NCBI RefSeq assembly: GCF_000023705.1
Contig: NC_012968.1
Span: forward strand, 2,294,001-2,358,000
Source: Methylotenera mobilis JLW8
GTDB taxonomy: Bacteria; Pseudomonadota; Gammaproteobacteria; Burkholderiales; Methylophilaceae
Reading direction: 5' to 3'
Length of the DNA stretch: 64,000 bases
Of the stretch, positions 38,520 to 46,739 are shown in pieces (the stretch's first letter is position 1; every line of letters begins with the position of its first letter). The notes beneath the pieces are model-generated. The model was given only the letters and a program-made list of their open reading frames with translations, was not told the origin of the DNA and searched no databases. The position numbers were made by a program, and so were the translations under genes.

Positions 38520-39167
38520 TTAAGCCGCCTGTAATGGCTTCAACAAAAATACGTGTTCAGTAGCACTGCAACGCCCCTTCATACCACCATCCACCTCAAC
38601 CGTTGCCAGTAGATGTAAACCATAGTTTGCTTGGTAGTATCGCGCAACGGCTAGCACGCCGATAGAAAATGGCGGCCCCGCCACTAGGCTTTGGTCGTAC
38701 TCATAACAAATCAGCAATTGTGGTGCGTTACAGGTTAGCGCCACCAAGTGCTCGGTGTAGCGTAAGCGCATATCGTCTGGTAACGCGACCAAAGCAGCTC
38801 TGTCGTAAGCTGCATCCACATGACCCAACACGGAGGATGAAAGCTGAAAAATATCACCGACAAATATATCAATATTGGCTGCGCTGTAATGCGTAACGCC
38901 ACCTAACTCATGGATTGTTGGCGTCAGGTGCAGACTTTCGAATAGGTCATGAATCGCGACTGCGCTTAACTCTGCGCCAACGACATGATAGCCAGCTGCC
39001 AACAACCAGCCGATATCCACAGTTTTTCCGCACAGCGGCAAAAACACACAAGCACCAGGATTTAAATTTAATGCAGAAAAATATTTAACTAACAATGGAT
39101 TAGCTTCAGGTAAGTGAAAACCTATCTCACTTTTACTCCATTTTTGATGCCAAAAATCGTGATGCAT
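38520..39167 (-). CDS. tpm: Thiopurine S-methyltransferase family protein
   Basis: A 215-residue SAM-dependent methyltransferase of the bacterial thiopurine/tellurite-resistance (Tpm) family. Start MHHDFWHQKWSKSEIGFHLPEAN, then FLPLCGKTVDIGWLLAAGYHVVGAE (SAM-binding motif I with the Glu), the acidic pattern GDIF, YDRAALVALPDDMRLRYTEHL and the late RCSATEHVF. These match Tpm throughout. The natural substrate is not known; selenium and tellurium methylation is reported for the family. Confidence 0.93.
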   Translation of the reverse strand: MHHDFWHQKWSKSEIGFHLPEANPLLVKYFSALNLNPGACVFLPLCGKTVDIGWLLAAGYHVVGAELSAVAIHDLFESLHLTPTIHELGGVTHYSAANIDIFVGDIFQLSSSVLGHVDAAYDRAALVALPDDMRLRYTEHLVALTCNAPQLLICYEYDQSLVAGPPFSIGVLAVARYYQANYGLHLLATVEVDGGMKGRCSATEHVFLLKPLQAA

Positions 39168-39284
39168 ATTAGTTTGATGTTGATTCTAATGGGTCGATAA
39201 TAGTTAAGTCGATTACAGCTTGCAGCAAAGCCTCAGTTCAAACCAACAATACTGAACTATCTGCGGGCGCTTTAAGATTAAGTG

Positions 39285-39312
39285 TAGGTTTGCGTGATGC
39301 CACGCAAACCTA
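39285..39312. repeat. Perfect 12-bp inverted repeat between tpm and prlC
   Basis: TAGGTTTGCGTG (39285-39296) and CACGCAAACCTA (39301-39312) with an ATGC loop. It lies downstream of prlC but has no T-run, so its role as a terminator is uncertain; an operator or 3' RNA hairpin are alternatives. Confidence 0.5.
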
Positions 39313-39366
39313 GATTAGGCCACAAACCAAGAGTCTGTACTTCAGGTGCCTATAGAGGAGCTATGC

Positions 39367-41394
39367 TTACGAAGCCATGCCACTGTGGCGTAAGAGTGCA
39401 TCCAAACTGGGCTCTCTGCCTCTAAATGCCACAAAAGACTCCATCGCCGGACGACTACCGCCCTTAGCCAGCACTTCATTCTTAAATCGCGTCCCCGCCT
39501 CACCGGACAGTACGCCCATTTCTTCAAACAAGCTGTAGGCATCGGCAGATAATACTTCTGCCCATTTGTAGCTGTAGTAGCCAGCAGCGTAACCACCTGC
39601 GAAGATATGTGAGAAGCTGTTGGGGAAACGATTCCAGCGCGGTGGGCGCATCACCGCTACTTCGTCACGCACTTGTTCAATGAGGTCTAGGGCGGTGAGT
39701 TTGCCGTTAGGATCAAAGTCACCATGTAATCGCATATCGAATAGTGAAAACTCAATTTGACGTACCATTTGCATGCCAGCTTGGAAGTTTTTCGCCGCCA
39801 CCATTTTGTCAAACAGCTCACGTGGCAATTGCGCGCCAGTGTCTACATGCGCAGTCATCTGACGTAGCACGTCCCACTCCCAGCAGAAGTTCTCCATAAA
39901 CTGGCTAGGCAACTCAACAGCATCCCACTCCACCCCTTTAATGCCGGACACACCATACTCATCCACCTGAGTAAGCATATGATGTAAACCATGACCAAAC
40001 TCATGGAACATGGTGATGACTTCATCGTGCGTGAATAACGCAGGCTTTCCGCCAACAGGCGCAGAGAAGTTGCAGGTGAGGAAAGCTACCGGTAACTCTA
40101 CGCCATTGGCACGCTGGCGGCGGCTAATGCACTCATCCATCCAAGCACCGCCACGTTTGTGGTTACGTGCGTATAAGTCCAGGTAGAAATAAGCGATAGG
40201 CTGATTGTCGCTGTTACTGATTTCATAAAAGCTTGCATCAGCATGCCATACCGGCGCCTCCACTTTGCGCACATGCACGCCAAAAATGGTTTCCGTTACT
40301 TTAAACAGGCCAGCCAGTACTTTGTGCTCAGGGAAGTATTGTTTTACCTCCTGGTCAGAAAAGGCGTATTGCTCTTGGCGTAACTTCTCACTAACGTAAG
40401 CCACATCCCATGCCTGCATGTCGCTAATACCGAGTTGCTTAGCATAAGCGGTAAGCGCTTGCATGTCTTGCTGCGCGTAAGGTTTGGCACGCTTAGCCAA
40501 TGTGTCCAAAAAGTCCGTCACCTGCTTAGGTGTATCCGCCATCTTGGTGGCCAGCGAAAGCTCTGCGAAGTTGTTAAAACCCAGCATGTGCGCTTCTTCT
40601 TGCTTTAATCTCAGAATATCGCGAATTAACGCTGTGTTATCCCACTCCGGCTTACTGAGCTCAGAGGCACGTGTGGCGTAGGCACGATATAAAACTTCAC
40701 GCAGCGCCCGATTGTCTGCGTATTGCAGCACCGGCATGTAAGACGGGAAGTGCAGGCTAAACTGATAACCTTGCTTGCCATCGACTTTAGCGGCTTCTTG
40801 TGCCGCCTCAATCGCATCTTGCGGCAATCCGGCCAAATCTGCCAGATTGTCCACCGTATGCTTAAAGTCGTTAGTGTTATCGAGTATATTTTCCTCGAAT
40901 TTAGCACCTAGTTTAGACAGCGCCTCACTAATGGCCTTAAATCTTGCCTTCTGCTCAGCAGGCAATTCGGCGCCACCTAATTTAAAGTCACGCACCTCTT
41001 TATTGATAATGGTTTGCTGCGTTGCACTCAGCGTAGTAAAAGCAGCACTGGATTGAATCGCCTTGAACTTTGCATAGAGGCGCTCATCCTGCGATAGGTC
41101 ACCGTAAAAATCTGTCAGTTTGGCCAAGTTATCGTTATAAGCTTCGCGTAATTCCGGGCTATTCACCACCGCGTTCATATGCCCCACTTGGCTCCAGCTA
41201 CGGCCCAATTTTTCACTATGGTCTTCTAGCTTGACGGCAAAATTCTGCCAGGTTGGCGCTTCTGTACTGATAGCTAACTGCTCAACCAGCGCACGCCCCT
41301 CTGCAATTAAACTATCTACCGCTGGGCCAACATGCTCAGGTTTGATTTCGTTAAATTTTGGTAAGCCAGCAAAATGTAATAATGGGTTTGACAC
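39367..41394 (-). CDS. prlC: Oligopeptidase A (M3 metallopeptidase)
   Basis: Cytosolic zinc endopeptidase that clears signal peptides and other short peptides. The 675 residues end in the M3 catalytic domain with HEFGH (His464, Glu465, His468) in MFHEFGHGLHHML and a downstream Glu ligand in GVEWDAVELPSQFMENFCWE. The C-terminal FAGGYAAGYYSYKWAEVLSADAY is typical of OpdA. The start MSNPLLHFAGLPKFNEIKPEHV matches family starts. It stands alone between tpm and the DUF4870 gene. Confidence 0.96.
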   Translation of the reverse strand: MSNPLLHFAGLPKFNEIKPEHVGPAVDSLIAEGRALVEQLAISTEAPTWQNFAVKLEDHSEKLGRSWSQVGHMNAVVNSPELREAYNDNLAKLTDFYGDLSQDERLYAKFKAIQSSAAFTTLSATQQTIINKEVRDFKLGGAELPAEQKARFKAISEALSKLGAKFEENILDNTNDFKHTVDNLADLAGLPQDAIEAAQEAAKVDGKQGYQFSLHFPSYMPVLQYADNRALREVLYRAYATRASELSKPEWDNTALIRDILRLKQEEAHMLGFNNFAELSLATKMADTPKQVTDFLDTLAKRAKPYAQQDMQALTAYAKQLGISDMQAWDVAYVSEKLRQEQYAFSDQEVKQYFPEHKVLAGLFKVTETIFGVHVRKVEAPVWHADASFYEISNSDNQPIAYFYLDLYARNHKRGGAWMDECISRRQRANGVELPVAFLTCNFSAPVGGKPALFTHDEVITMFHEFGHGLHHMLTQVDEYGVSGIKGVEWDAVELPSQFMENFCWEWDVLRQMTAHVDTGAQLPRELFDKMVAAKNFQAGMQMVRQIEFSLFDMRLHGDFDPNGKLTALDLIEQVRDEVAVMRPPRWNRFPNSFSHIFAGGYAAGYYSYKWAEVLSADAYSLFEEMGVLSGEAGTRFKNEVLAKGGSRPAMESFVAFRGREPSLDALLRHSGMAS

Positions 41395-41531
41395 AAAGAA
41401 TCCTTATAACTGCATTACTTAAACTGCATTAGTGAATAAAACGAGTAATTGATACTCAAGTGCGCTAATTAACAGTCGCGCTAATTGATAAATCGCATTA
41501 ATTAATAAAACGCCTTAAATGATAAGCCACC
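41395..41531. repeat. Spacer built of short imperfect repeats
   Basis: The 137-bp spacer contains AACTGCATTA twice (41408-41417, 41422-41431), GCGCTAATT twice (41462-41470, 41478-41486) and several TAATTAATAA(A/G)ACG-like units. It looks as if it grew by local duplication. Confidence 0.6.
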
Positions 41532-41873
41532 CTAATTAATAAGACGTAGGCACAGCGGGTAACGATAAGTCTCCCCATTACTGGTAGAGATGGCTGCGAC
41601 GATGCATAAAACAACATTGAACAGCCAAATAATCCCCAGCAACAAGAAACCGACCAGAACGGCAATCAGCACACCTGAGGCAAATTGCGCAATAAGGATG
41701 GTGATTTGAAAGTTCAGCGCTTCTTTGGCCTGTGCTGATAGATATTCGTTATCGTCCTTCTTTAACAGCCAAACGATTAAAGAAGGAATGAACGAAAACA
41801 GCACCCCGCTCAAATGCGTAATAGTGGCGATGTTTTTATCATCATTACTTGGTACTAATAGCGCGTTGCTCAT
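41532..41873 (-). CDS. DUF4870 small membrane protein
   Basis: A 113-residue protein with three likely membrane helices (about 17-38, 56-75, 78-95) and the DUF4870 pattern: THLSGVLFSFIPSLIVWLLKKD then AKEALNFQITILI. Function is unknown; the family is widespread and sometimes called a Tic20-like fold. It follows ptsI on the same strand by 14 bp, so it may share the PTS transcript, but no functional link is evident. Confidence 0.85.
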   Translation of the reverse strand: MSNALLVPSNDDKNIATITHLSGVLFSFIPSLIVWLLKKDDNEYLSAQAKEALNFQITILIAQFASGVLIAVLVGFLLLGIIWLFNVVLCIVAAISTSNGETYRYPLCLRLIN

Positions 41874-41887
41874 GGCGGGCCCTCTTC

Positions 41888-43654
41888 TTATTGAATCTGA
41901 TTAAACTTGGCAAGGTTGAGTTCAATTTTTTCTATATCGCTTAAGTTTAAAACCTTACGCGCGTGCACCTTAAGTTCGCCCAATTGGCTGTGCAGCACCT
42001 GCTGCTTAACACTCAAAATATGTGACGGATGCATAGACAACTGCTGCAAGCCCATGCCCAACAGTAGCTTGGTAAATCTGGCGTCACCCGCCATCTCACC
42101 ACATACCGATACCGACTTGCCCAGCTTGATACCGGCTTTGATTGTCATCGAAATCAGCTTGAGGATAGAAGGATGTAACGGGTTATATAAATGCGCAACC
42201 GCGTCATCGGTGCGGTCTATCGCCAAGGTGTATTGAATTAAATCGTTAGTACCGATGGATAAGAAATCCAACTCATTGGCAAAAGCTTCTGCATTGATTG
42301 CCGCAGCCGGGATCTCTATCATGCCGCCCAAAGTAATGTTTTCATCAAACGGGATATCATCTTTGCGTAAACTTTGCTTGGCACGCTCTAGCAACAGCTT
42401 GGTTTGCCTTAACTCAGACAGCGTACACAGCATAGGGATTAAAATCTTGATATGCCCAAAATGCGAAGCGCGCAGCAAGGCTCGCAACTGGGTATGAAAC
42501 AGTTGCGGCTCAGCCAAACACAAACGAATCGCGCGCAACCCCAATGCCGGGTTCGCGCAATTCACTACCGTATCCGAATTAACCTGTTTATCCGCACCTA
42601 TATCCAGGGTGCGAATAGTAACCGGTGCACCTTTCATCGCCTCAGCCACCGCCTTGTAAGCTAAAAACTGCTCCTCCTCATCAGGCGCATCGTGGCGATT
42701 CATGAAAAGAAACTCGGTACGATACAAACCAATGCCGGTAGCGCCCGCTAGCTTGACCGCGGCCACATCTTCCGGCACCTCAATATTTGCCAGCAAATCG
42801 ATGCTAACGCCATCAATGGTCACTGCCTTAGTGCTCTTGATACGCTTCAGCTTCTGCTGCTCTAGCTCCCATTGATCCTGGCGCAGCTTGTACTCTGCGA
42901 GAATCTCTTTGGATGGATTAACAATCACAATGCCCAAGTTACCATCGACAATAATCAACTCACCGTCATTGATTAAGTCGCGCGCGCGCTGCAGGGCAAC
43001 GATGGATGGAATATTCAAACTGCGCGCCAGAATGGCAGTATGGGAGGTAACACCGCCTACATCGGTAATAAATGCAGCAAACTGGTGCTGCTTAAATTGA
43101 ATCGCATCCGCCGGTGAAATATCATGCGCCACCAAAATCAGCTTGCGCTCCTGATGCATGGCGCTGATTTGTTGTTCACTAGTCAATTGGCTTGGGTGCC
43201 CAAGCAAGGCTTTAATGATGCGCTCCACCACTTGCACTACATCTTGCTTGCGCTCACGGAAATAGACATCCTCAATCTGTTCAAACTGCTCAACGATATC
43301 ATCCATTTGCAGCTTGATCGCCCACTCGGCATTACACTGCTCGCTACGAATAATATCTTGCGGCACTTCGGTTAACGACTTGTCCTCCAGCATCATCAAA
43401 TGCGTACCCACAAACGCACTTAGCTCCGCCGGTGCATTTTTACGCAGACTAAGGTTAATCTGCTCCAGCTCAAACTTAACACTAGCAACCGCCTCGTTAA
43501 AGCGGTCAATCTCGGTTTCAATCAAATGCTTAGGTAGTTGATAATGAACAACCTCCAGCAAAGCATTAGACACAAGATGTGCCTGTCCAATGGCGATACC
43601 GCTAGAAACAGCAACGCCATGAATACTAAAACTTGGATTAGTTAGATTACTCAT
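41888..43654 (-). CDS. ptsI: PTS enzyme I
   Basis: Transfers phosphate from phosphoenolpyruvate to HPr. At 588 residues it has the normal EI length, without the GAF domain of EI-Ntr (PtsP). The phosphohistidine motif is GGVTSHTAILARSL; the PEP-binding part shows GIGLYRTEFLFM, RTLDIGADK, GLRAIRLCL and SIGTNDLIQYTLAIDR. The active Cys is in SVCGEMAGD. Its ATG overlaps the ptsH stop by 4 bp. No EIIB/EIIC sugar permease is nearby, so the chain probably serves regulation. Confidence 0.96.
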   Translation of the reverse strand: MSNLTNPSFSIHGVAVSSGIAIGQAHLVSNALLEVVHYQLPKHLIETEIDRFNEAVASVKFELEQINLSLRKNAPAELSAFVGTHLMMLEDKSLTEVPQDIIRSEQCNAEWAIKLQMDDIVEQFEQIEDVYFRERKQDVVQVVERIIKALLGHPSQLTSEQQISAMHQERKLILVAHDISPADAIQFKQHQFAAFITDVGGVTSHTAILARSLNIPSIVALQRARDLINDGELIIVDGNLGIVIVNPSKEILAEYKLRQDQWELEQQKLKRIKSTKAVTIDGVSIDLLANIEVPEDVAAVKLAGATGIGLYRTEFLFMNRHDAPDEEEQFLAYKAVAEAMKGAPVTIRTLDIGADKQVNSDTVVNCANPALGLRAIRLCLAEPQLFHTQLRALLRASHFGHIKILIPMLCTLSELRQTKLLLERAKQSLRKDDIPFDENITLGGMIEIPAAAINAEAFANELDFLSIGTNDLIQYTLAIDRTDDAVAHLYNPLHPSILKLISMTIKAGIKLGKSVSVCGEMAGDARFTKLLLGMGLQQLSMHPSHILSVKQQVLHSQLGELKVHARKVLNLSDIEKIELNLAKFNQIQ

Positions 43655-43920
43655 TCATCCTCACCGAAACGGTTATTAATCAGTGCCACCAAGGTGTCGA
43701 GTGCCGTCACCTCGTCCGCACCATTGGCTTCCAACGTTACGATAGAACCTTTGGCTGCGGCCAGCATCATCACGCCCATAATACTTTTGGCGTTCACGCG
43801 GCGGCCATTGCGCGTAATCCACACCTCGCTCGCAAACTTACCAGCGGCCTGTGTAAGTTTGGTAGATGCACGTGCATGCAACCCTAGTTTATTAATAATT
43901 TCCAGCTCTTTACTAATCAT
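43651..43920 (-). CDS. ptsH: PTS phosphocarrier HPr
   Basis: An 89-residue HPr. His15 in NKLGLHARAST is the phosphate carrier, and Ser46 in AKSIMGVMML is the residue targeted by HPr kinase, whose gene lies upstream (hprK). Both sites are intact, so HPr could switch between a PTS form (His-P) and a regulatory form (Ser-P). Confidence 0.96.
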   Translation of the reverse strand: MISKELEIINKLGLHARASTKLTQAAGKFASEVWITRNGRRVNAKSIMGVMMLAAAKGSIVTLEANGADEVTALDTLVALINNRFGEDE

Positions 43921-43949
43921 GCTTTGGACCTAGTTATTTGTAAAATCTA

Positions 43950-44372
43950 TTATTTGGAGGAATCCTGCTCATAGCGTTCGCATTGCTGGCTGGTAAACTG
44001 CACCACGCCTTCACGACCGCCACTGAGGGCTTTTTCTACAACTACATTAAGCGGCTCATGCCGATAAGTCATGGCACGCACCAGCATGGGCAAGTTCACA
44101 CCTGCCACCCCAGCCACCACATCCGGCTGCCACAGCTTGGTGACTATATTGCATGGCGTTGCGCCATACATATCAGATAGCACCAGCACCCCATCGCCGC
44201 TGTTTAACTGTGCAACTAGCGCCTGTGCCTTCGGTAACACCACATTAGGGTCATCCTGACTATGAATCGCCAATGCAGCAGTTTGTGTCGGCACACCACC
44301 TAACACATGGCTTGCGCACCCAATCAGGCTTTCACCTAGTGCACCATGCGTCACAATCAGAATACCTATCAT
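43950..44372 (-). CDS. PTS EIIA component, mannose/fructose type
   Basis: A 140-residue EIIA of the Man family. The active His9 is in IGILIVTHGALGESL, and the family segment is GVLVLSDMYGATPCNIVTKL. Free-standing copies beside ptsH-ptsI and hprK in proteobacteria are taken as regulatory phosphate acceptors rather than sugar transport parts. It starts 19 bp after rapZ and ends 29 bp before ptsH. Confidence 0.92.
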   Translation of the reverse strand: MIGILIVTHGALGESLIGCASHVLGGVPTQTAALAIHSQDDPNVVLPKAQALVAQLNSGDGVLVLSDMYGATPCNIVTKLWQPDVVAGVAGVNLPMLVRAMTYRHEPLNVVVEKALSGGREGVVQFTSQQCERYEQDSSK

Positions 44373-44391
44373 TGTTGAATACCAATCCTAT

Positions 44392-45225
44392 TTATTTTAA
44401 TTCGCGATGTCGTGTTAATACTTTTTGTTTATCCTTAAAGTATAAACTCAACATTTCCACCAAGTACACAGATCGATGCTGACCGCCGGTGCAGCCGACC
44501 GCCACCGTCAGATAGCTGCGGTTATCCTGTATAAAACAAGGCAGCCATTTCCCTACATAAGCCCTAATATCTTGCATCATCTCGCTTACGGCTGCATGAT
44601 CTTTTAAAAACTCCTGCACTTTTTCATCACGCCCGGTCAAGTCGCGCAGTGCAGGGTCGTAATGCGGGTTAGGCAAACAGCGTACATCAAACACAAAGTC
44701 TGCATCCAGTGGAATGCCATGCTTAAAACCAAAAGAGGTAAACAATAAGGTCAAGCCCGTGTGCTCGATAGAAACCACCTCTTTCACCCAGCCACGCAGG
44801 GTGTTGGCACTTAAGTAGCTAGTGTCTATCACATGGCCTAGACTGCCCAGCCCGCCGAGCAAATCACGCTCCAGCGCGATACTTTCAGCCAGCGTAGTCG
44901 ACGACTCGCTCAAAGGGTGCTTGCGTCTGGTTTCGCTAAAACGTTTAACCAAGGTTTCAACATTTGACTCTAAAAACAATACTTGCACATCAATATTTTG
45001 CGCCCGGAGCTGCTCGATATGTGCTGGTAAGGTTTCAATCGCAGCACTACGGCTATCAATACTAATCGCAATCCGCTGATGGTTAGCATGCAAATGCTCA
45101 GCTATCGTATCTAGCATGGTGGCAGGCAAGTTATCAATACAGTAATAACCACTGTCTTCCAACGCGCGCAATGCAATACTTTTACCAGAGCCGGACAGCC
45201 CAGTGACAATAATCAGTTGTTTCAT
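44392..45225 (-). CDS. rapZ: RNase adapter protein RapZ
   Basis: A 277-residue P-loop protein. In E. coli RapZ binds the small RNA GlmZ and brings RNase E to it, and it senses glucosamine 6-phosphate. Walker A is [16 protein letters not shown] at the N-terminus. C-terminal family features are TSFGFKHGIPLDADFVFDVRCLPNP and VAVGCTGGQHRSVYLVE. Whether GlmY/GlmZ RNAs exist in this organism cannot be seen. It is placed between hprK and the EIIA gene, as usual. Confidence 0.95.
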   Translation of the reverse strand: MKQLIIVTGLSGSGKSIALRALEDSGYYCIDNLPATMLDTIAEHLHANHQRIAISIDSRSAAIETLPAHIEQLRAQNIDVQVLFLESNVETLVKRFSETRRKHPLSESSTTLAESIALERDLLGGLGSLGHVIDTSYLSANTLRGWVKEVVSIEHTGLTLLFTSFGFKHGIPLDADFVFDVRCLPNPHYDPALRDLTGRDEKVQEFLKDHAAVSEMMQDIRAYVGKWLPCFIQDNRSYLTVAVGCTGGQHRSVYLVEMLSLYFKDKQKVLTRHRELK

Positions 45226-45236
45226 TGGTATTGATG

Positions 45237-45269
45237 AATCACTTAGTGTTGAAAAATCATTAGTGTTGA
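45237..45269. repeat. Imperfect direct repeat between hprK and rapZ
   Basis: AATCACTTAGTGTTGA (45237-45252) followed by AATCATTAGTGTTGA (45255-45269). The two copies differ by one base deletion. Confidence 0.7.
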
Positions 45270-45287
45270 TAAAGGCTAATACAGCAT

Positions 45288-46229
45288 TTACTTGTGTTGC
45301 TTCATGGCGCGCTGTTGGCGCTGCATGAACTGTTTGGTTGCGTTGACCCCACGTAGTAGCAGCATATGGTTACGCACCGCAACCTCCACCAACACCGCTA
45401 TGTTTCGCCCAGCCGCAATCGGGATATGAACCTTGGTCACTTTTAAGCCTAGCACTTCTTCATGCTGGGTTTTAATGCTTAAGCGGTCCAACATCTGCAG
45501 AGTTTGTAAATCAGCTTTTTCCAGCTGGATAATCAAGTCCAACGGCTTGGTGGGCTTCACGGCATTATCACCGAACAATGCGCGTATATTGAGTATCCCC
45601 AAACCGCGCACCTCCAGAAAATCTTCTAGCAATGGCGGGCAGCGCCCCTCGATGCGTTCAGGCGATATGCGGAAAAAATCCACAATATCATCGGCAATCA
45701 AGCGATGTCCACGTGAAATCAGCTCTAACGCAAGCTCGCTCTTACCGATAGCAGCCTCGCCTTTGAGCAGCACGCCAAAGCCTTGCACTTCCATAAATAC
45801 ACCGTGCACACTGATAGTCTCGGCCATAGCCTGCGCCAGAAAGTGGCTCAAAATATCCATGAGCTCAGGGCTGCGTAAGGTAGAGGTAAATAACGGAACG
45901 TTGTGCTGGTTGGCGGCAGCCAACAAGATATCCAGTACATTTTCACCATTAGCCACAATCACAGCGGCTAAATCGGTGGAAAATAAATTATTAATTGCAC
46001 GTTCAGCATCTGCACTAGGCAAGCTGGTCAGATAATCCATCTCGGCACAGCCCAATACCTGCACCCGGTTAGGATGTACAAAATTAAGGTGTCCAATTAG
46101 AGCCAGAGATGGCTTGGTAACTGTTTCGCTAGTGAGAGTATTTGACCCGCCGTCGAGTCCTGCAACCCAATTTAATTTGAGTTTACGGCGGGTTTGTTTG
46201 AATAGCTCAGCGACGTTGAATTGAGCCAT
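45288..46229 (-). CDS. hprK: HPr kinase/phosphorylase
   Basis: Phosphorylates and dephosphorylates Ser46 of HPr. The 313 residues comprise an N-terminal HprK-N domain (about 1-130) and a catalytic domain with His142 in SVHGVFMEV, the P-loop GEAAIGKSELALEL (157-170), HRLIADD and the family signature LEVRGLGILNIRALFGD. The P-loop reads GEAAIGKS where most relatives have GxSGxGKS; the Lys and Ser that hold phosphate are kept, so activity is still likely. It starts 38 bp after hpf. In many proteobacteria a ptsN gene lies at this point; it is absent here. Confidence 0.94.
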   Translation of the reverse strand: MAQFNVAELFKQTRRKLKLNWVAGLDGGSNTLTSETVTKPSLALIGHLNFVHPNRVQVLGCAEMDYLTSLPSADAERAINNLFSTDLAAVIVANGENVLDILLAAANQHNVPLFTSTLRSPELMDILSHFLAQAMAETISVHGVFMEVQGFGVLLKGEAAIGKSELALELISRGHRLIADDIVDFFRISPERIEGRCPPLLEDFLEVRGLGILNIRALFGDNAVKPTKPLDLIIQLEKADLQTLQMLDRLSIKTQHEEVLGLKVTKVHIPIAAGRNIAVLVEVAVRNHMLLLRGVNATKQFMQRQQRAMKQHK

Positions 46230-46267
46230 ATTTAAGGTAACAAAAAAGAATTAAATACTAGAAAAAC

Positions 46268-46594
46268 TCAGTCAATGTTTTGATGCTTTACCGCACCATT
46301 CGCTTTGTGATGATTGGTATTTTTCTCTTTATGTTTCACCACTTGACGGTCAAGCTTGTCGGTCAACATATCGATGGCACTATACATATTCTCATCTTGG
46401 CATTCTGCGTGTAAATCATTACCAGGCACATGCAGTGTAGCTTCAACCTTTTGAGCCAGCTTTTCGACACTCATGGTCACCTTGACATCGATCACATGAT
46501 CAAAGTGATTGCTGATTTTAGTTAACTTACTGGTGACATAGTCACGTAAAGCGGGCGTAATTTCTAAATGATGACCTGTTAATTGTAAATTCAT
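46268..46594 (-). CDS. hpf: Ribosome hibernation-promoting factor, short form
   Basis: Binds the 30S decoding centre in slow-growing cells and promotes inactive ribosome dimers. It is 108 residues, the short HPF/YfiA type without the C-terminal dimer domain: MNLQLTGHHLEITPALRDYV start, basic surface segments, then SAIDMLTDKLDRQVVKHKEK. The Asn/His/Lys tail is slightly longer than in E. coli HPF. It lies 145 bp after rpoN, the near-universal partner of this gene. Confidence 0.95.
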   Translation of the reverse strand: MNLQLTGHHLEITPALRDYVTSKLTKISNHFDHVIDVKVTMSVEKLAQKVEATLHVPGNDLHAECQDENMYSAIDMLTDKLDRQVVKHKEKNTNHHKANGAVKHQNID

Positions 46595-46739
46595 GACTTG
46601 CTCCTTTTGAAAATATTCCGCAAATATTAATTCTTAGAGGTTCGTGATTAAGACTTACAGAACAATTTCAGTTTACAACTTTTCATTCGCTCTGTGGCAA
46701 GGAATTCAACAATTTTTTACGTAGATTTCAACAATCAAC

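Noticed and set aside
15051-39312. Possible repeat family joining the long hairpins at 15051-15087 and 39285-39312
   Set aside because: The stems have unrelated sequences and are not copies of each other.
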